From: Streptomyces sp. CG4
GTDB lineage: Bacteria; Actinomycetota; Actinomycetes; Streptomycetales; Streptomycetaceae
Reading direction: 5' to 3'
Assembly: GCF_041080655.1 (NCBI RefSeq)
Contig: NZ_CP163525.1
Span: 7,006,001 to 7,070,000, forward strand
DNA: 64,000 bases
Position 1 is the stretch's first letter. Each line of letters begins with the position of its first letter. Shown one piece after another: positions 1 through 8,683 of this stretch. Below the pieces are notes generated by a model, which was not told the origin of the DNA, made no database searches, and worked only from the letters and a program-made list of their open reading frames with translations. The translations under genes were made by a program, and so were the position numbers.

Positions 1-1
1 C

Positions 2-1126
2 GCCTACCTGGTCGAGGGCGGGCTGCGGACCGCGAAGGCCACCGGCCTGGTCGGCACGGTCGAGATGCGCATCGGCGACGAGCGCATCAAGTCCGAGCGC
101 ACCACCCCCGAAGCCACCGACCTGCAGGCCCTGTTCGCCGTCATGCGCGAGCGCGGCGTGGACGCGGTCGCCATGGAGGTCTCCAGCCACGCCCTGGTCC
201 TCGGCCGGGTCGACGGCTGTGTCTTCGACATCGCCGTGTTCACCAACCTCAGCCCGGAACACATGGAGTTCCACTCCGACATGGAGGACTACTTCCGGGC
301 CAAGGCGCAGCTGTTCACCCCGGAGCGCAGCAGATTCGGCGTGATCAACGCCGACGACGAGTACGGCCGCCGGCTCGCCGAGGAGGCCACGGTCCCGGTC
401 GTCACCTTCTCCGCCGAGGGCCACCCCGACGCCGACTGGCGCGCCGAGGACGTCCAGGTCGGCCCCATGGACTCCACGTTCACCGCCGTCGGCCCGCACG
501 GCGAGCGGATCCACGCCAGGTCGCCGATCGCCGGCCCCTTCAACGTGGCGAACACCCTCGCCGCCGTCGTCGCCCTCGCCGCCGCCGGTCTCGACCCGCA
601 GACCGCCGCCGACGGCATCGCCGCCGTACCGGGTGTCCCCGGCCGGCTGGAGCGCGTGGACGCCGGGCAGCCCTATCTCGCGGTCGTCGACTACGCCCAC
701 AAGACCGACGCGGTCGAATCGGTGCTCAAGGCGCTGCGCAAGGTCACCAAGGGCCGGCTGCACGTGGTCCTCGGCTGCGGCGGCGACCGCGACCGGACCA
801 AGCGCGCCCCGATGGGCGCCGCCATGGCCCGGCTCTCCGACACGGCCGTACTGACCTCCGACAACCCTCGCTCCGAGGATCCGCTCGCGATCCTCGCGAC
901 CATGCTCCAGGGAGCCGCCTCCGTGCCCGCGCACGAGCGTGGCGAGGTGCTCCTCTTCGAGGACCGGGCCGCGGCGATCGCCGCCGCCGTGGGCCGCGCC
1001 CAGGCCGGCGACACCGTGCTGGTCGCGGGCAAGGGCCATGAGCAGGGCCAGGACATCGCCGGCGTGGTCCGTCCCTTCGACGACCGCCAGGTGCTCCGCG
1101 AAGCCATCCAGAAGACCCAGGGATGA
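2..1126 (+). CDS. murE: MurE, UDP-N-acetylmuramoyl-tripeptide synthetase (5' end outside window)
   Basis: Cytoplasmic ligase that adds diaminopimelate to UDP-MurNAc-L-Ala-D-Glu, an ATP-dependent step in peptidoglycan precursor synthesis. The reading frame is open from base 2, and the residues before the first internal ATG (65) still match MurE, so the gene starts to the left of the window; 374 residues are visible. The central ligase domain shows FTNLSPEHMEFH. The C-terminal domain carries DNPRSEDP, whose DNPR motif marks enzymes that add diaminopimelate rather than lysine. The stop codon lies inside an ATGA and is followed at once by a duplicated copy of the gene's own last 21 bases. First gene of a long + strand dcw operon. 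Confidence 0.97.
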   Translation, partial: AYLVEGGLRTAKATGLVGTVEMRIGDERIKSERTTPEATDLQALFAVMRERGVDAVAMEVSSHALVLGRVDGCVFDIAVFTNLSPEHMEFHSDMEDYFRAKAQLFTPERSRFGVINADDEYGRRLAEEATVPVVTFSAEGHPDADWRAEDVQVGPMDSTFTAVGPHGERIHARSPIAGPFNVANTLAAVVALAAAGLDPQTAADGIAAVPGVPGRLERVDAGQPYLAVVDYAHKTDAVESVLKALRKVTKGRLHVVLGCGGDRDRTKRAPMGAAMARLSDTAVLTSDNPRSEDPLAILATMLQGAASVPAHERGEVLLFEDRAAAIAAAVGRAQAGDTVLVAGKGHEQGQDIAGVVRPFDDRQVLREAIQKTQG

Positions 1127-1150
1127 AAATCCAGAAGACCCAGGGGATGA
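1106..1150 (+). repeat. Tandem duplication at the murE/murF junction
   Basis: Bases 1106-1126 (the last codons and stop of murE) are repeated at 1129-1150 with one extra G, separated by two A residues. Each copy ends in ATGA. The second copy supplies the AGGGG ribosome-binding site (1142-1146) used by murF, 8 bases before its GTG. Confidence 0.9.
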
Positions 1151-1158
1151 ACTTGTGA
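1123..1158 (+). other. Candidate 11-codon ORF bridging murE and murF
   Basis: An ATG at 1123 overlaps the murE stop as ATGA. It opens an 11-codon frame, MKIQKTQGMNL, whose TGA (1156-1158) overlaps the murF GTG start (1155) as GTGA. The frame exists only because of the junction duplication. It could pass ribosomes from murE to murF by two rounds of coupling. Expression is not shown, and it may be a neutral by-product. Confidence 0.35.
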
Positions 1159-2549
1159 TCGCCCTCTCCCTCGCCGAGATCGCAGCAGTCGTCGGCGGGC
1201 AGACGCACGACATACCGGATCCGTCCGTCCAGGTCACCGGTCCGGTCGTCCGGGACTCCCGCGAGGTGGTGCCCGGCAGCCTGTTCGCCGCCTTCGCCGG
1301 TGAGCGCGTGGACGGCCACGACTTCGCACCGCAGGTCGTCGAGGCGGGCGCGGTGGCCGTGCTGGCGTCGCGGCCGGTCGGCGTGCCCGCGATCGTGGTC
1401 GAGGACGTACAGACCGCGCTCGGCGCCCTCGCCCGGCACGTCGTACGCCGGCTCGGCGCGACCCTCGTTGCCCTGACCGGCTCGGCCGGCAAGACCAGCA
1501 CCAAGGACCTCATCGCCCAGGTGCTCCAGCGCAAGGCGCCGACCGTGTTCACGCCCGGCTCGCTCAACAACGAGATCGGGCTGCCGCTGACCGCGCTGAC
1601 CGCCACCGAGGAGACGCGGTTCCTCGTGCTGGAGATGGGCGCCCGCGGTATCGGGCACATCCGCTACCTCACCGACCTGACCCCGCCGAAGATCGGCCTC
1701 GTCCTCAACGTCGGCACCGCCCACATCGGCGAGTTCGGCGGCCGCGAGCAGATCGCGCAGGCCAAGGGCGAGATCGTCGAAGGACTTCCGGAGGACGGGT
1801 CGGCGATCCTCAACGCCGACGATCCGCTGGTGCGGGCCATGGCCCCGCGTACCAAGGCGAAGGTGGTCCTTTTCGGAGAGTCGGCCGAAGCGGACGTACG
1901 CGCCGAGAACGTGCGACTCACGGACAGTGGACAGCCGTCCTTCAGGCTTCACACACCCTCCGGTGCATGTGATGTGACCATGCGCCTGTACGGTGAGCAC
2001 CACGTGTCGAACGCGCTCGCCGCGGCCGCCGTCGCCCATGAGCTGGGCATGTCCGCGGAAGAGATCGCCACCGCGCTCTCCGAGGCGGGCACCCTCTCCC
2101 GCTGGCGCATGGAGGTCACCGAGCGCCCGGACGGCGTGACCATCGTCAACGACGCCTACAACGCCAACCCCGAGTCCATGCGGGCCGCCCTCCGGGCGCT
2201 CGCGGCCATGGGCAAGGGGCGCCGCACGTGGGCGGTGCTCGGCAAGATGGCCGAGCTGGGGGACGAGGCGCTCGCCGAGCACGACGCCGTCGGACGGCTC
2301 GCCGTCCGGCTCAACGTCAGCAAGCTCGTCGCGGTCGGGGGGATTGAGGCCTCCTGGCTGCAACTGGGCGCATATAACGAGGGTTCGTGGGGTGAGGAGT
2401 CGGTGCACGTGTCCGACGCACAGGCGGCGATCGACCTGTTGCGCAGCGAGTTGCGCCCGGGGGACGTCGTGCTCGTGAAGGCGTCCCGTTCGGTGGGTCT
2501 GGAGAGCGTGGCCCAGGCGCTCGTCGAGGGCGAGGTTGCCGCCCGATGA
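1155..2549 (+). CDS. murF: MurF, UDP-MurNAc-tripeptide D-Ala-D-Ala ligase
   Basis: Cytoplasmic ATP-dependent ligase that joins D-Ala-D-Ala to UDP-MurNAc-tripeptide, completing the pentapeptide. The protein has 464 residues, usual for the family. It has an N-terminal substrate domain (about 1-100), the ATP-binding loop GSAGKTSTKD (about 109-118), a central segment with LVLEMGARG, and a C-terminal ligase domain with NDAYNANPESM. The start is taken as GTG 1155 because of the AGGGG eight bases upstream; the frame stays open further left but loses homology. The 3' end overlaps mraY (ATGATGA). Confidence 0.96.
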   Translation: MIALSLAEIAAVVGGQTHDIPDPSVQVTGPVVRDSREVVPGSLFAAFAGERVDGHDFAPQVVEAGAVAVLASRPVGVPAIVVEDVQTALGALARHVVRRLGATLVALTGSAGKTSTKDLIAQVLQRKAPTVFTPGSLNNEIGLPLTALTATEETRFLVLEMGARGIGHIRYLTDLTPPKIGLVLNVGTAHIGEFGGREQIAQAKGEIVEGLPEDGSAILNADDPLVRAMAPRTKAKVVLFGESAEADVRAENVRLTDSGQPSFRLHTPSGACDVTMRLYGEHHVSNALAAAAVAHELGMSAEEIATALSEAGTLSRWRMEVTERPDGVTIVNDAYNANPESMRAALRALAAMGKGRRTWAVLGKMAELGDEALAEHDAVGRLAVRLNVSKLVAVGGIEASWLQLGAYNEGSWGEESVHVSDAQAAIDLLRSELRPGDVVLVKASRSVGLESVAQALVEGEVAAR

Positions 2550-3619
2550 TGAAGCAGATCCTGTTCTCGGGAGTCATTGGCCTCTTCCTGACGCTGATCG
2601 GCACCCCGCTGCTGATCAAGCTTCTCGCCCGCAAGGGCTACGGCCAGTACATCCGTGACGACGGCCCGCGCGAGCACGCCAGCAAGCGCGGTACGCCGAC
2701 CATGGGCGGCATCGCCTTCATCCTGGCGACGATCGCCGCGTACTTCCTGAGCAAGCTCATCACCGGCTACCCGCCCACCTACTCCGGCCTGCTGGTCCTC
2801 GGCCTGATGTTCGGCATGGGCCTCGTCGGCTTCCTCGACGACTACATCAAGATCGTCAAGCGGCGGTCGCTGGGTCTGCGGGCCAAGGCGAAGATGGCCG
2901 GCCAGCTGATCGTCGGCATCTCCTTCGCCGTGCTGTCGCTGATGTTCGCCGACGCGCGCGGCAACAAACCGGCCTCCACCAAGCTGTCCTTCATCACGGA
3001 CTTCGGCTGGTCGATCGGCCCGGTGCTGTTCGTCGTCTGGGCGCTCTTCATGATCCTCGCGATGTCGAACGGCGTGAACCTGACGGACGGCCTGGACGGC
3101 CTGGCCACCGGCGCCTCCGTGCTCGTCTTCGGCGCCTACACGTTCATCGGCGTCTGGCAGTTCCAGGAGTCCTGCGCCAACGCGCAGACCCTGACCAACC
3201 CGGCCGCCTGCTACGAGGTGCGCGACCCGCTCGACCTCGCGGTGATCGCCTCCGCGCTGATGGGTGCCTGCCTGGGCTTCCTGTGGTGGAACACCTCGCC
3301 GGCGAAGATCTTCATGGGCGACACCGGTTCGCTCGCCCTCGGCGGTGTCCTGACGGGTCTGGCGATCCTCTCCCGCACGGAGCTGCTGCTGGCCATCATG
3401 GGCGGCCTGTTCGTCCTCATCACCATGTCGGTCGTCATCCAGGTCGGCTCCTTCCGGCTCACCGGCAAGCGCGTCTTCCGGATGGCGCCACTCCAGCACC
3501 ACTTCGAACTCAAGGGCTGGTCCGAGGTCCTCGTGGTGGTTCGATTCTGGATCATCCAGGGAATCTGTGTGATTGTCGGACTGGGCCTCTTCTATGCGGG
3601 ATGGGCAGCGGAAAAGTGA
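2546..3619 (+). CDS. mraY: MraY, phospho-MurNAc-pentapeptide translocase
   Basis: Integral membrane enzyme that transfers phospho-MurNAc-pentapeptide from UDP to undecaprenyl phosphate, forming lipid I. The 357 residues contain about ten hydrophobic segments and the family signatures: FLDDYIK with the paired aspartates near residues 98-99, NLTDGLDGLA near 180, and the FMGDTGSLALGG and MAPLQHHFELKGW loops. The start overlaps the murF stop. A second ATG three bases later (2549) is possible. The 3' end overlaps or abuts murD, so this part of the operon is probably translated by coupling. Confidence 0.97.
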   Translation: MMKQILFSGVIGLFLTLIGTPLLIKLLARKGYGQYIRDDGPREHASKRGTPTMGGIAFILATIAAYFLSKLITGYPPTYSGLLVLGLMFGMGLVGFLDDYIKIVKRRSLGLRAKAKMAGQLIVGISFAVLSLMFADARGNKPASTKLSFITDFGWSIGPVLFVVWALFMILAMSNGVNLTDGLDGLATGASVLVFGAYTFIGVWQFQESCANAQTLTNPAACYEVRDPLDLAVIASALMGACLGFLWWNTSPAKIFMGDTGSLALGGVLTGLAILSRTELLLAIMGGLFVLITMSVVIQVGSFRLTGKRVFRMAPLQHHFELKGWSEVLVVVRFWIIQGICVIVGLGLFYAGWAAEK

Positions 3620-5043
3620 CCTCCACCTCGGAGCCCTTCGACTTCCAGGGCAAGCGCGTCGTCGTCGCCGGCCTCGGTGTCTCCGGCGTCCCCGCGGCCA
3701 AGGTGCTGCACGCGCGCGGGGCGATCGTGACCGTCGTCAACGACGGCGACGACGCACGCGCGCGTGAGCAGGCCGCGGAGCTGGCGGCGCTCGGCGTCAC
3801 CGTGCGCCTCGGCGACGGTGCGTCCCTGCCGGAGGGCACCGAGCTGATCGTCACCGCGCCCGGCTGGAAGCCGGACAAGCCGCTGTTCCTCGCGGCCGAG
3901 CGGGCGGGCGTGCCGGTCTGGGGCGACGTCGAGCTGGCCTGGCGCCTGCGCGGCCCCGAAGCGGCGCCCTGGCTGGCCGTCACCGGCACCAACGGCAAGA
4001 CCACGACCGTGCAGATGCTGGCGTCGATCCTGAAGGCCGCGGGCCTGCGCACGGCCGCCGTCGGCAACATCGGCGTCTCCCTGCTGGACGCGGTCCTGGG
4101 CGAGGAGTACGGCGATCTCGATGTGCTCGCCGTGGAGCTGTCCAGCTACCAGCTGCACTGGGCGCCCTCGCTGCGCGCCCACTCGGCGGCCGTCCTCAAC
4201 CTCGCCCCGGACCACCTGGACTGGCACGGCTCCATGGAGGCGTACGCGCGCGACAAGGGCCGTATCTACGAGGGCAATCGGGTCGCCTGCGTCTACAACG
4301 TCGAGGACAAGGCCACCGAGGACCTGGTCCGCGAGGCCGACGTCGAGGAGGGCTGCCGGGCCATCGGGTTCACCCTCGGTACCCCCGCGCCCTCCCAACT
4401 CGGCGTCGTCGACGGCATTCTGGTCGACCGCGCCTTCGTCGAGAACCGGCAGAAGAACGCGCAGGAGCTGGCCGAGGTCTCCGACGTCCGCCCGCCGGCC
4501 CCGCACAACATCGCCAACGCCCTTGCCGCGGCGGCCCTCGCGCGTGCCTTCGGGGTGCCCGCCCAGGCCGTACGCGACGGCCTCAGGGCCTTCCGGCCGG
4601 ACGCCCACCGCATCGCGCACGTCGCCGACATCGACGCGGTGGCGTACGTGGACGACTCCAAGGCCACCAACACGCATGCCGCCGAAGCCTCGTTGGCATC
4701 ATATGAGTCGATTGTATGGATTGCGGGTGGTCTGGCGAAGGGGGCGACCTTCGACGAGCTGGTCGCCAAGTCGGCAAAGCGACTTCGCGGAGCCGTCCTG
4801 ATCGGCGCCGATCGTGCCCTGATCCGCGAGGCCCTCGCGCGACACGCGCCCGAAGTACCCGTCGTCGACCTCGACCGGACCGACACTGAGGCGATGCTCC
4901 AGGCGGTGACGGAAGCGAAGCGGCTCGCGCAGCCCGGTGACACGGTGCTGCTGGCCCCGGCCTGCGCCTCCATGGACATGTTCACCAACTACAACCAGCG
5001 CGGTGACGCGTTCGCGGCGGCGGTCCGCGAACTCGAAGCCTGA
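3601..5043 (+). CDS. murD: MurD, UDP-MurNAc-L-Ala:D-Glu ligase
   Basis: Cytoplasmic ligase that adds D-glutamate to UDP-MurNAc-L-alanine. About 480 residues: an N-terminal Rossmann-like domain (VVAGLGVSGVPAAKV), the ATP loop GTNGKTTTVQM near residue 127, the central LSSYQLHWAPSL and NLAPDHLDWHG motifs, and a C-terminal DDSKATNTHAA. The start is uncertain: ATG 3601 lies inside the end of mraY, while GTG 3616 overlaps its stop as GTGA. Neither has a strong ribosome-binding site. Bases 4696-4731 use many A/T-ending codons, unlike the rest of the gene. Confidence 0.95.
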   Translation: MGSGKVTSTSEPFDFQGKRVVVAGLGVSGVPAAKVLHARGAIVTVVNDGDDARAREQAAELAALGVTVRLGDGASLPEGTELIVTAPGWKPDKPLFLAAERAGVPVWGDVELAWRLRGPEAAPWLAVTGTNGKTTTVQMLASILKAAGLRTAAVGNIGVSLLDAVLGEEYGDLDVLAVELSSYQLHWAPSLRAHSAAVLNLAPDHLDWHGSMEAYARDKGRIYEGNRVACVYNVEDKATEDLVREADVEEGCRAIGFTLGTPAPSQLGVVDGILVDRAFVENRQKNAQELAEVSDVRPPAPHNIANALAAAALARAFGVPAQAVRDGLRAFRPDAHRIAHVADIDAVAYVDDSKATNTHAAEASLASYESIVWIAGGLAKGATFDELVAKSAKRLRGAVLIGADRALIREALARHAPEVPVVDLDRTDTEAMLQAVTEAKRLAQPGDTVLLAPACASMDMFTNYNQRGDAFAAAVRELEA

Positions 5044-5111
5044 CCCCGGCCGCCCGCCGGGCGGATCTTGGGAGGGACGCGTGGGACGGTCGACGTTCAG
5101 TGGAGGCGCCG

Positions 5112-6488
5112 ATGCCCAGTAGCCGTACCGGTCGGCCGCCCGCACCCGGGGCGTCCCGTCGGCCCGCCGTCCCCCGGCCCCGGCGCGACAGCCCCGTGCA
5201 ACGGTTCTGCAGTCGCGCCAAGAAGGCCTGGGACCGGCCGCTGACCGCCTACTACCTGATCCTCGGCGGCAGCGTGCTGATCACCGTGCTGGGCCTGGTC
5301 ATGGTCTACTCGGCCTCCCAGGTCACCGCGCTGCAGATGGCGCTGCCGGGGTCGTACTTCTTCCGCAAGCAGCTGCTGGCCGCCGTGCTGGGCGGCGCAC
5401 TGATGTTCACGGCCTCCCGCATGCCGGTGAAGCTGCACCGGGCGCTGGCCTATCCGATCCTGGCCTGCGCCGTCTTCCTGATGGTCCTGGTGCAGGTGCC
5501 GGGGATAGGGAAGACGGTCAACGGCAACCAGAACTGGATCGCCCTCGGCGGCTCCTTCCAGATCCAGCCGAGCGAGTTCGGCAAGCTGGCCCTGGTGCTG
5601 TGGGGCGCGGACCTGATCGCGCGCAAGCAGGAGAAGAAGCTGCTGACCGAATGGAAGCACATGCTGGTGCCGCTGGTGCCGGTCACCTTCCTGCTGCTCG
5701 GGCTGATCATGCTCGGCGGCGACATGGGTACGACGATCATCCTCACGGCGGTCCTGTTCGGCCTGCTGTGGCTCGCGGGGGCGCCGACCAGGCTGTTCGC
5801 CATGGTGCTGCAGATCGCCGCACTGCTCGCTTTCGTCGCCATCAAGACCAGCCCCAACCGGATGGCCCGGCTCGCCTGCATCGGCGCCACCGAGCCCAGG
5901 ACGGGCGTCGCCGACTGCTGGCAGGCCGTGCACGGGATCTACGCGCTCGCCTCCGGCGGACTCTTCGGCTCCGGTCTCGGTGCGAGTGTGGAAAAATGGG
6001 GCCAACTCCCGGAAGCCCACACCGATTTCATCTTCGCGGTCACCGGTGAGGAACTGGGCCTGGCGGGGACACTGTCGGTGCTCGCCCTGTTCGCGGCTCT
6101 AGGCTATGCGGGTATCCGCGTGGCCGGACGCACGGAGGACCCCTTCGTGAGGTACGCCGCGGGAGGCGTGACCACCTGGATCACCGCCCAGGCGGTGATC
6201 AACATCGGTGCGGTGCTCGGTCTGCTGCCGATCGCCGGCGTCCCCCTCCCGCTGTTCTCCTACGGAGGGTCCGCCCTGCTGCCGACCATGTTCGCCATTG
6301 GGTTGCTGATCGCCTTCGCGCGCGACGAACCCGCTGCGCGGGCAGCGCTTGCGATGCGGCAACCTCGCTTTGGTAGAAAGCGGGGAGCCGGGGGCTCTGC
6401 TCGGTCGGGAAGGCCGGCCGGTGCCTCCCGGAGATGGAACACGATGCGACGGCGTGCCCCGAGGGCGCGTTCGTCCGGAGAGCGGTGA
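5112..6488 (+). CDS. ftsW: FtsW, SEDS-family septal glycan polymerase
   Basis: Polytopic SEDS protein that polymerises septal peptidoglycan with a class B penicillin-binding protein. 458 residues: an Arg/Pro-rich cytoplasmic tail of about 45 residues, then about ten membrane segments. Family motifs seen are NGNQNWIALGGSFQIQPSE and FIFAVTGEELGL, and GVPLPLFSYGGSALLP near the end. ATG 5112 is preferred because GGAGG lies five bases before it; GTG 5100 is in frame but would put that site inside the gene. A 68-base gap separates it from murD, and murG follows six bases downstream. An Arg/Gly/Ala-rich cytoplasmic tail ends the protein. Confidence 0.95.
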   Translation: MPSSRTGRPPAPGASRRPAVPRPRRDSPVQRFCSRAKKAWDRPLTAYYLILGGSVLITVLGLVMVYSASQVTALQMALPGSYFFRKQLLAAVLGGALMFTASRMPVKLHRALAYPILACAVFLMVLVQVPGIGKTVNGNQNWIALGGSFQIQPSEFGKLALVLWGADLIARKQEKKLLTEWKHMLVPLVPVTFLLLGLIMLGGDMGTTIILTAVLFGLLWLAGAPTRLFAMVLQIAALLAFVAIKTSPNRMARLACIGATEPRTGVADCWQAVHGIYALASGGLFGSGLGASVEKWGQLPEAHTDFIFAVTGEELGLAGTLSVLALFAALGYAGIRVAGRTEDPFVRYAAGGVTTWITAQAVINIGAVLGLLPIAGVPLPLFSYGGSALLPTMFAIGLLIAFARDEPAARAALAMRQPRFGRKRGAGGSARSGRPAGASRRWNTMRRRAPRARSSGER

Positions 6489-6494
6489 ATTTCG

Positions 6495-7583
6495 GTGCAT
6501 GTCGTACTCGCCGGTGGGGGGACCGCCGGCCACATCGAGCCCGCGCTCGCCCTCGCGGACGCCCTGCGCAGGCAGGACCCGACCGTGGGGATCACGGCCC
6601 TGGGCACGGAGCGCGGCCTGGAGACCCGGCTCGTCCCGGAGCGCGGCTACGAGCTGGCGCTGATCCCCGCGGTGCCGCTGCCCCGTAAGCCCACCCCCGA
6701 GCTGATCACCGTCCCGGGTCGGCTGCGCGGCACCATCAAGGCCGCCGAGCAGATCCTGGAGCGCACCAAGGCGGACGTCGTGGTCGGTTTCGGCGGCTAT
6801 GTCGCCCTGCCCGGCTATCTGGCCGCCAAGCGGCTCGGTGTGCCGATCGTGATCCACGAGGCCAACGCCCGCCCGGGCCTGGCCAACAAGATCGGCTCGC
6901 GGTACGCGGCCCGGGTCGCCGTCTCCACGCCGGACAGCAAGCTCCGTGACGCCCGCTACATCGGCATCCCGCTGCGCCGGTCCATCGCCACGCTGGACCG
7001 GGCCGCTTCCCGCCCCGAGGGCCGCCACCGCTTCGGCCTCGACCCGAACCTGCCCACACTGCTGGTCTCCGGCGGCTCCCAGGGTGCCCGCCGTCTGAAC
7101 GAGGTGACCCAGCAGGTCGCCCCATGGCTGCAGCAGGCCGGTATCCAGATCCTGCACGCGGTCGGCCCGAAGAACGAACTGCCGCAGGTACAGCAGATGC
7201 CGGGAATGCCCCCCTATGTCCCGGTAAGTTACCTGGACCGGATGGACCTCGCGTACGCCGCGGCCGACATGATGCTCTGCCGTGCGGGCGCGATGACCGT
7301 CGCCGAACTCTCCGCCGTGGGACTTCCGGCCGCCTACGTCCCGCTGCCCATCGGCAACGGCGAACAGCGGCTGAACGCCCAGCCGGTGGTGAAGGCCGGG
7401 GGCGGACTCCTCGTCGACGACGCGGAACTGACCCCCGAGTGGGTGCAGCAGAACGTGCTGCCCGTGCTCGCCGATCCGCACCGGCTGTACGAGATGTCCC
7501 GCTCGGCAAGCGAGTTCGGTCGCCGGGACGCCGACGAGCTGCTCGTCGGCATGGTGTACGAGGCGATCGCCTCGCGCCGTTAG
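6495..7583 (+). CDS. murG: MurG, lipid II-forming N-acetylglucosaminyltransferase
   Basis: Peripheral membrane glycosyltransferase (GT28) that adds GlcNAc to lipid I to make lipid II. 362 residues with the N-terminal Gly-rich loop LAGGGTAGHIEPALALA, the HEANARPGLANK acceptor-domain motif, the second Gly-rich loop VSGGSQGARRLN, and the UDP-GlcNAc site around RAGAMTVAELSAVGLPA. It starts at GTG 6495 behind an AGCGG-type site. In many bacteria murC follows; here ftsQ comes next, as usual in Streptomyces, so murC must lie elsewhere. Confidence 0.96.
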   Translation: MHVVLAGGGTAGHIEPALALADALRRQDPTVGITALGTERGLETRLVPERGYELALIPAVPLPRKPTPELITVPGRLRGTIKAAEQILERTKADVVVGFGGYVALPGYLAAKRLGVPIVIHEANARPGLANKIGSRYAARVAVSTPDSKLRDARYIGIPLRRSIATLDRAASRPEGRHRFGLDPNLPTLLVSGGSQGARRLNEVTQQVAPWLQQAGIQILHAVGPKNELPQVQQMPGMPPYVPVSYLDRMDLAYAAADMMLCRAGAMTVAELSAVGLPAAYVPLPIGNGEQRLNAQPVVKAGGGLLVDDAELTPEWVQQNVLPVLADPHRLYEMSRSASEFGRRDADELLVGMVYEAIASRR

Positions 7584-7609
7584 GACCGTATGACGAAAGG
7601 GCAGTGAGC

Positions 7610-8404
7610 GTGGCCGGACCGACGACCGCCGAGCGCGGTGAACGCCAGCAGAAGTCGTCCGGCCCGCCGCCCGCCCGCGGACGGAGAAGAGCGCGCCTTC
7701 GTACGATCGTCATCCTGGCCGTGGTCGCCGTCCTCCTCGGAGCCGGTGGCACCTGGGTGTTGTACGGCTCCGCATGGCTGCGCGTCCGCCATGTCTCGGT
7801 GTCCGGCACGGATGTCCTGACCCCCGCCGAGGTGCGCGACGCGGCGGACGTGCCGGTCGGGGCCCCGATGATTTCCGTCGACATGAACGCCATCGAAGTC
7901 CGACTTCGCCGGAAATTGCCCCGAATTGACACTGTTGATGTGGTCCGGTCCTGGCCTCATGGAATCGGTCTGAAAGTGACCGAGCGCACTCCGGTTCTGC
8001 TTCTCCGAAAGGGCGGGGACTTCGTCGAAGTCGACCACGAAGGTGTCCGTTTCGCCACGGTTTCACAGGCGCCGAAAGCCGTTCCGACACTGGAATTGTC
8101 CGTCTCTCGCACGGGTCCCGGTGCCGCCGGCTTCCGCCGGTTCGGCACCGACCGGCTGGTGCGCGAGGCGGTCCGGGTCGCCGGTGCGCTGCCGGCCGCC
8201 GTGGCGCAGCAGACCCGGACCGTCCAAGTCCGTTCCTACGACAACATCTCGCTGGAGTTGGCCGACGGCCGCACCGTCGGATGGGGCAGCAGCGAGAACG
8301 GCCGGGCCAAGGCACGGACCCTCACGGCTCTCATGAAAGCAGCTCCCGGCGCGCGGCACTTCGACGTCAGCGTTCCCACCGCCCCTGCGTCATCAGGGAG
8401 TTGA
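7610..8404 (+). CDS. ftsQ: FtsQ/DivIB cell-division protein
   Basis: Bitopic division protein that helps recruit the FtsL-FtsB and FtsW-FtsI septal synthase complex. 264 residues: a basic cytoplasmic tail of about 30, one membrane helix (IVILAVVAVLLGAGGTWVL), the POTRA domain starting VRHVSVSGTDVLTPAEV, then the beta domain. GTG 7610 is preferred over GTG 7604 because GAAAGGG sits eight bases before it. Bases about 7868-8110 have clearly more A/T-ending codons than the rest of the cluster. Upstream of ftsZ and separated from it by 279 bases of probable promoter DNA. Confidence 0.92.
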   Translation: MAGPTTAERGERQQKSSGPPPARGRRRARLRTIVILAVVAVLLGAGGTWVLYGSAWLRVRHVSVSGTDVLTPAEVRDAADVPVGAPMISVDMNAIEVRLRRKLPRIDTVDVVRSWPHGIGLKVTERTPVLLLRKGGDFVEVDHEGVRFATVSQAPKAVPTLELSVSRTGPGAAGFRRFGTDRLVREAVRVAGALPAAVAQQTRTVQVRSYDNISLELADGRTVGWGSSENGRAKARTLTALMKAAPGARHFDVSVPTAPASSGS

Positions 8405-8683
8405 CGCACATCAGCGCAGGCCAGCACCCTGGTTGGGCACTGCTACGGCTGATCACATAGGGTGAAAAGAAAAACGGGAGGTTCGGCGTGTTCGTTGAAC
8501 GTGCGCCACTTGTCGACTTAGTGTCCTGTTCAGAAGACTTCAGGAAACACACACACTGGTAACCCTAAACTTCAGGGTTAGGGTTCGGGTCGGCACTACG
8601 GACCGTCCCATTCGGCATCTGTCGTCCCGGCGCGGGGCACCGCACCGCGGCGACAACGTAATTCGAGGCGAGAGGCCTTCGAC
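8405..8683 (+). promoter_or_regulatory. ftsQ-ftsZ intergenic region with ftsZ promoter/operator signals
   Basis: This 279-base gap has no gene. It holds a perfect inverted repeat AACCCT-N7-AGGGTT (8561-8579) followed by a second AGGGTT (8580-8585), in an A/T-richer setting than its surroundings. A TAGGGT (8458-8463) with TTGGGC 19 bases upstream could be a promoter. In S. coelicolor the space before ftsZ carries several promoters, one of them activated for sporulation septation. I infer the same here, without assigning individual promoters. A GAGAGG site lies just before the ftsZ GTG. Confidence 0.6.

Noticed and set aside
7926..7955. TTGACA inside ftsQ as a possible ftsZ promoter
   Set aside because: No TANNNT box lies 16-19 bases downstream.
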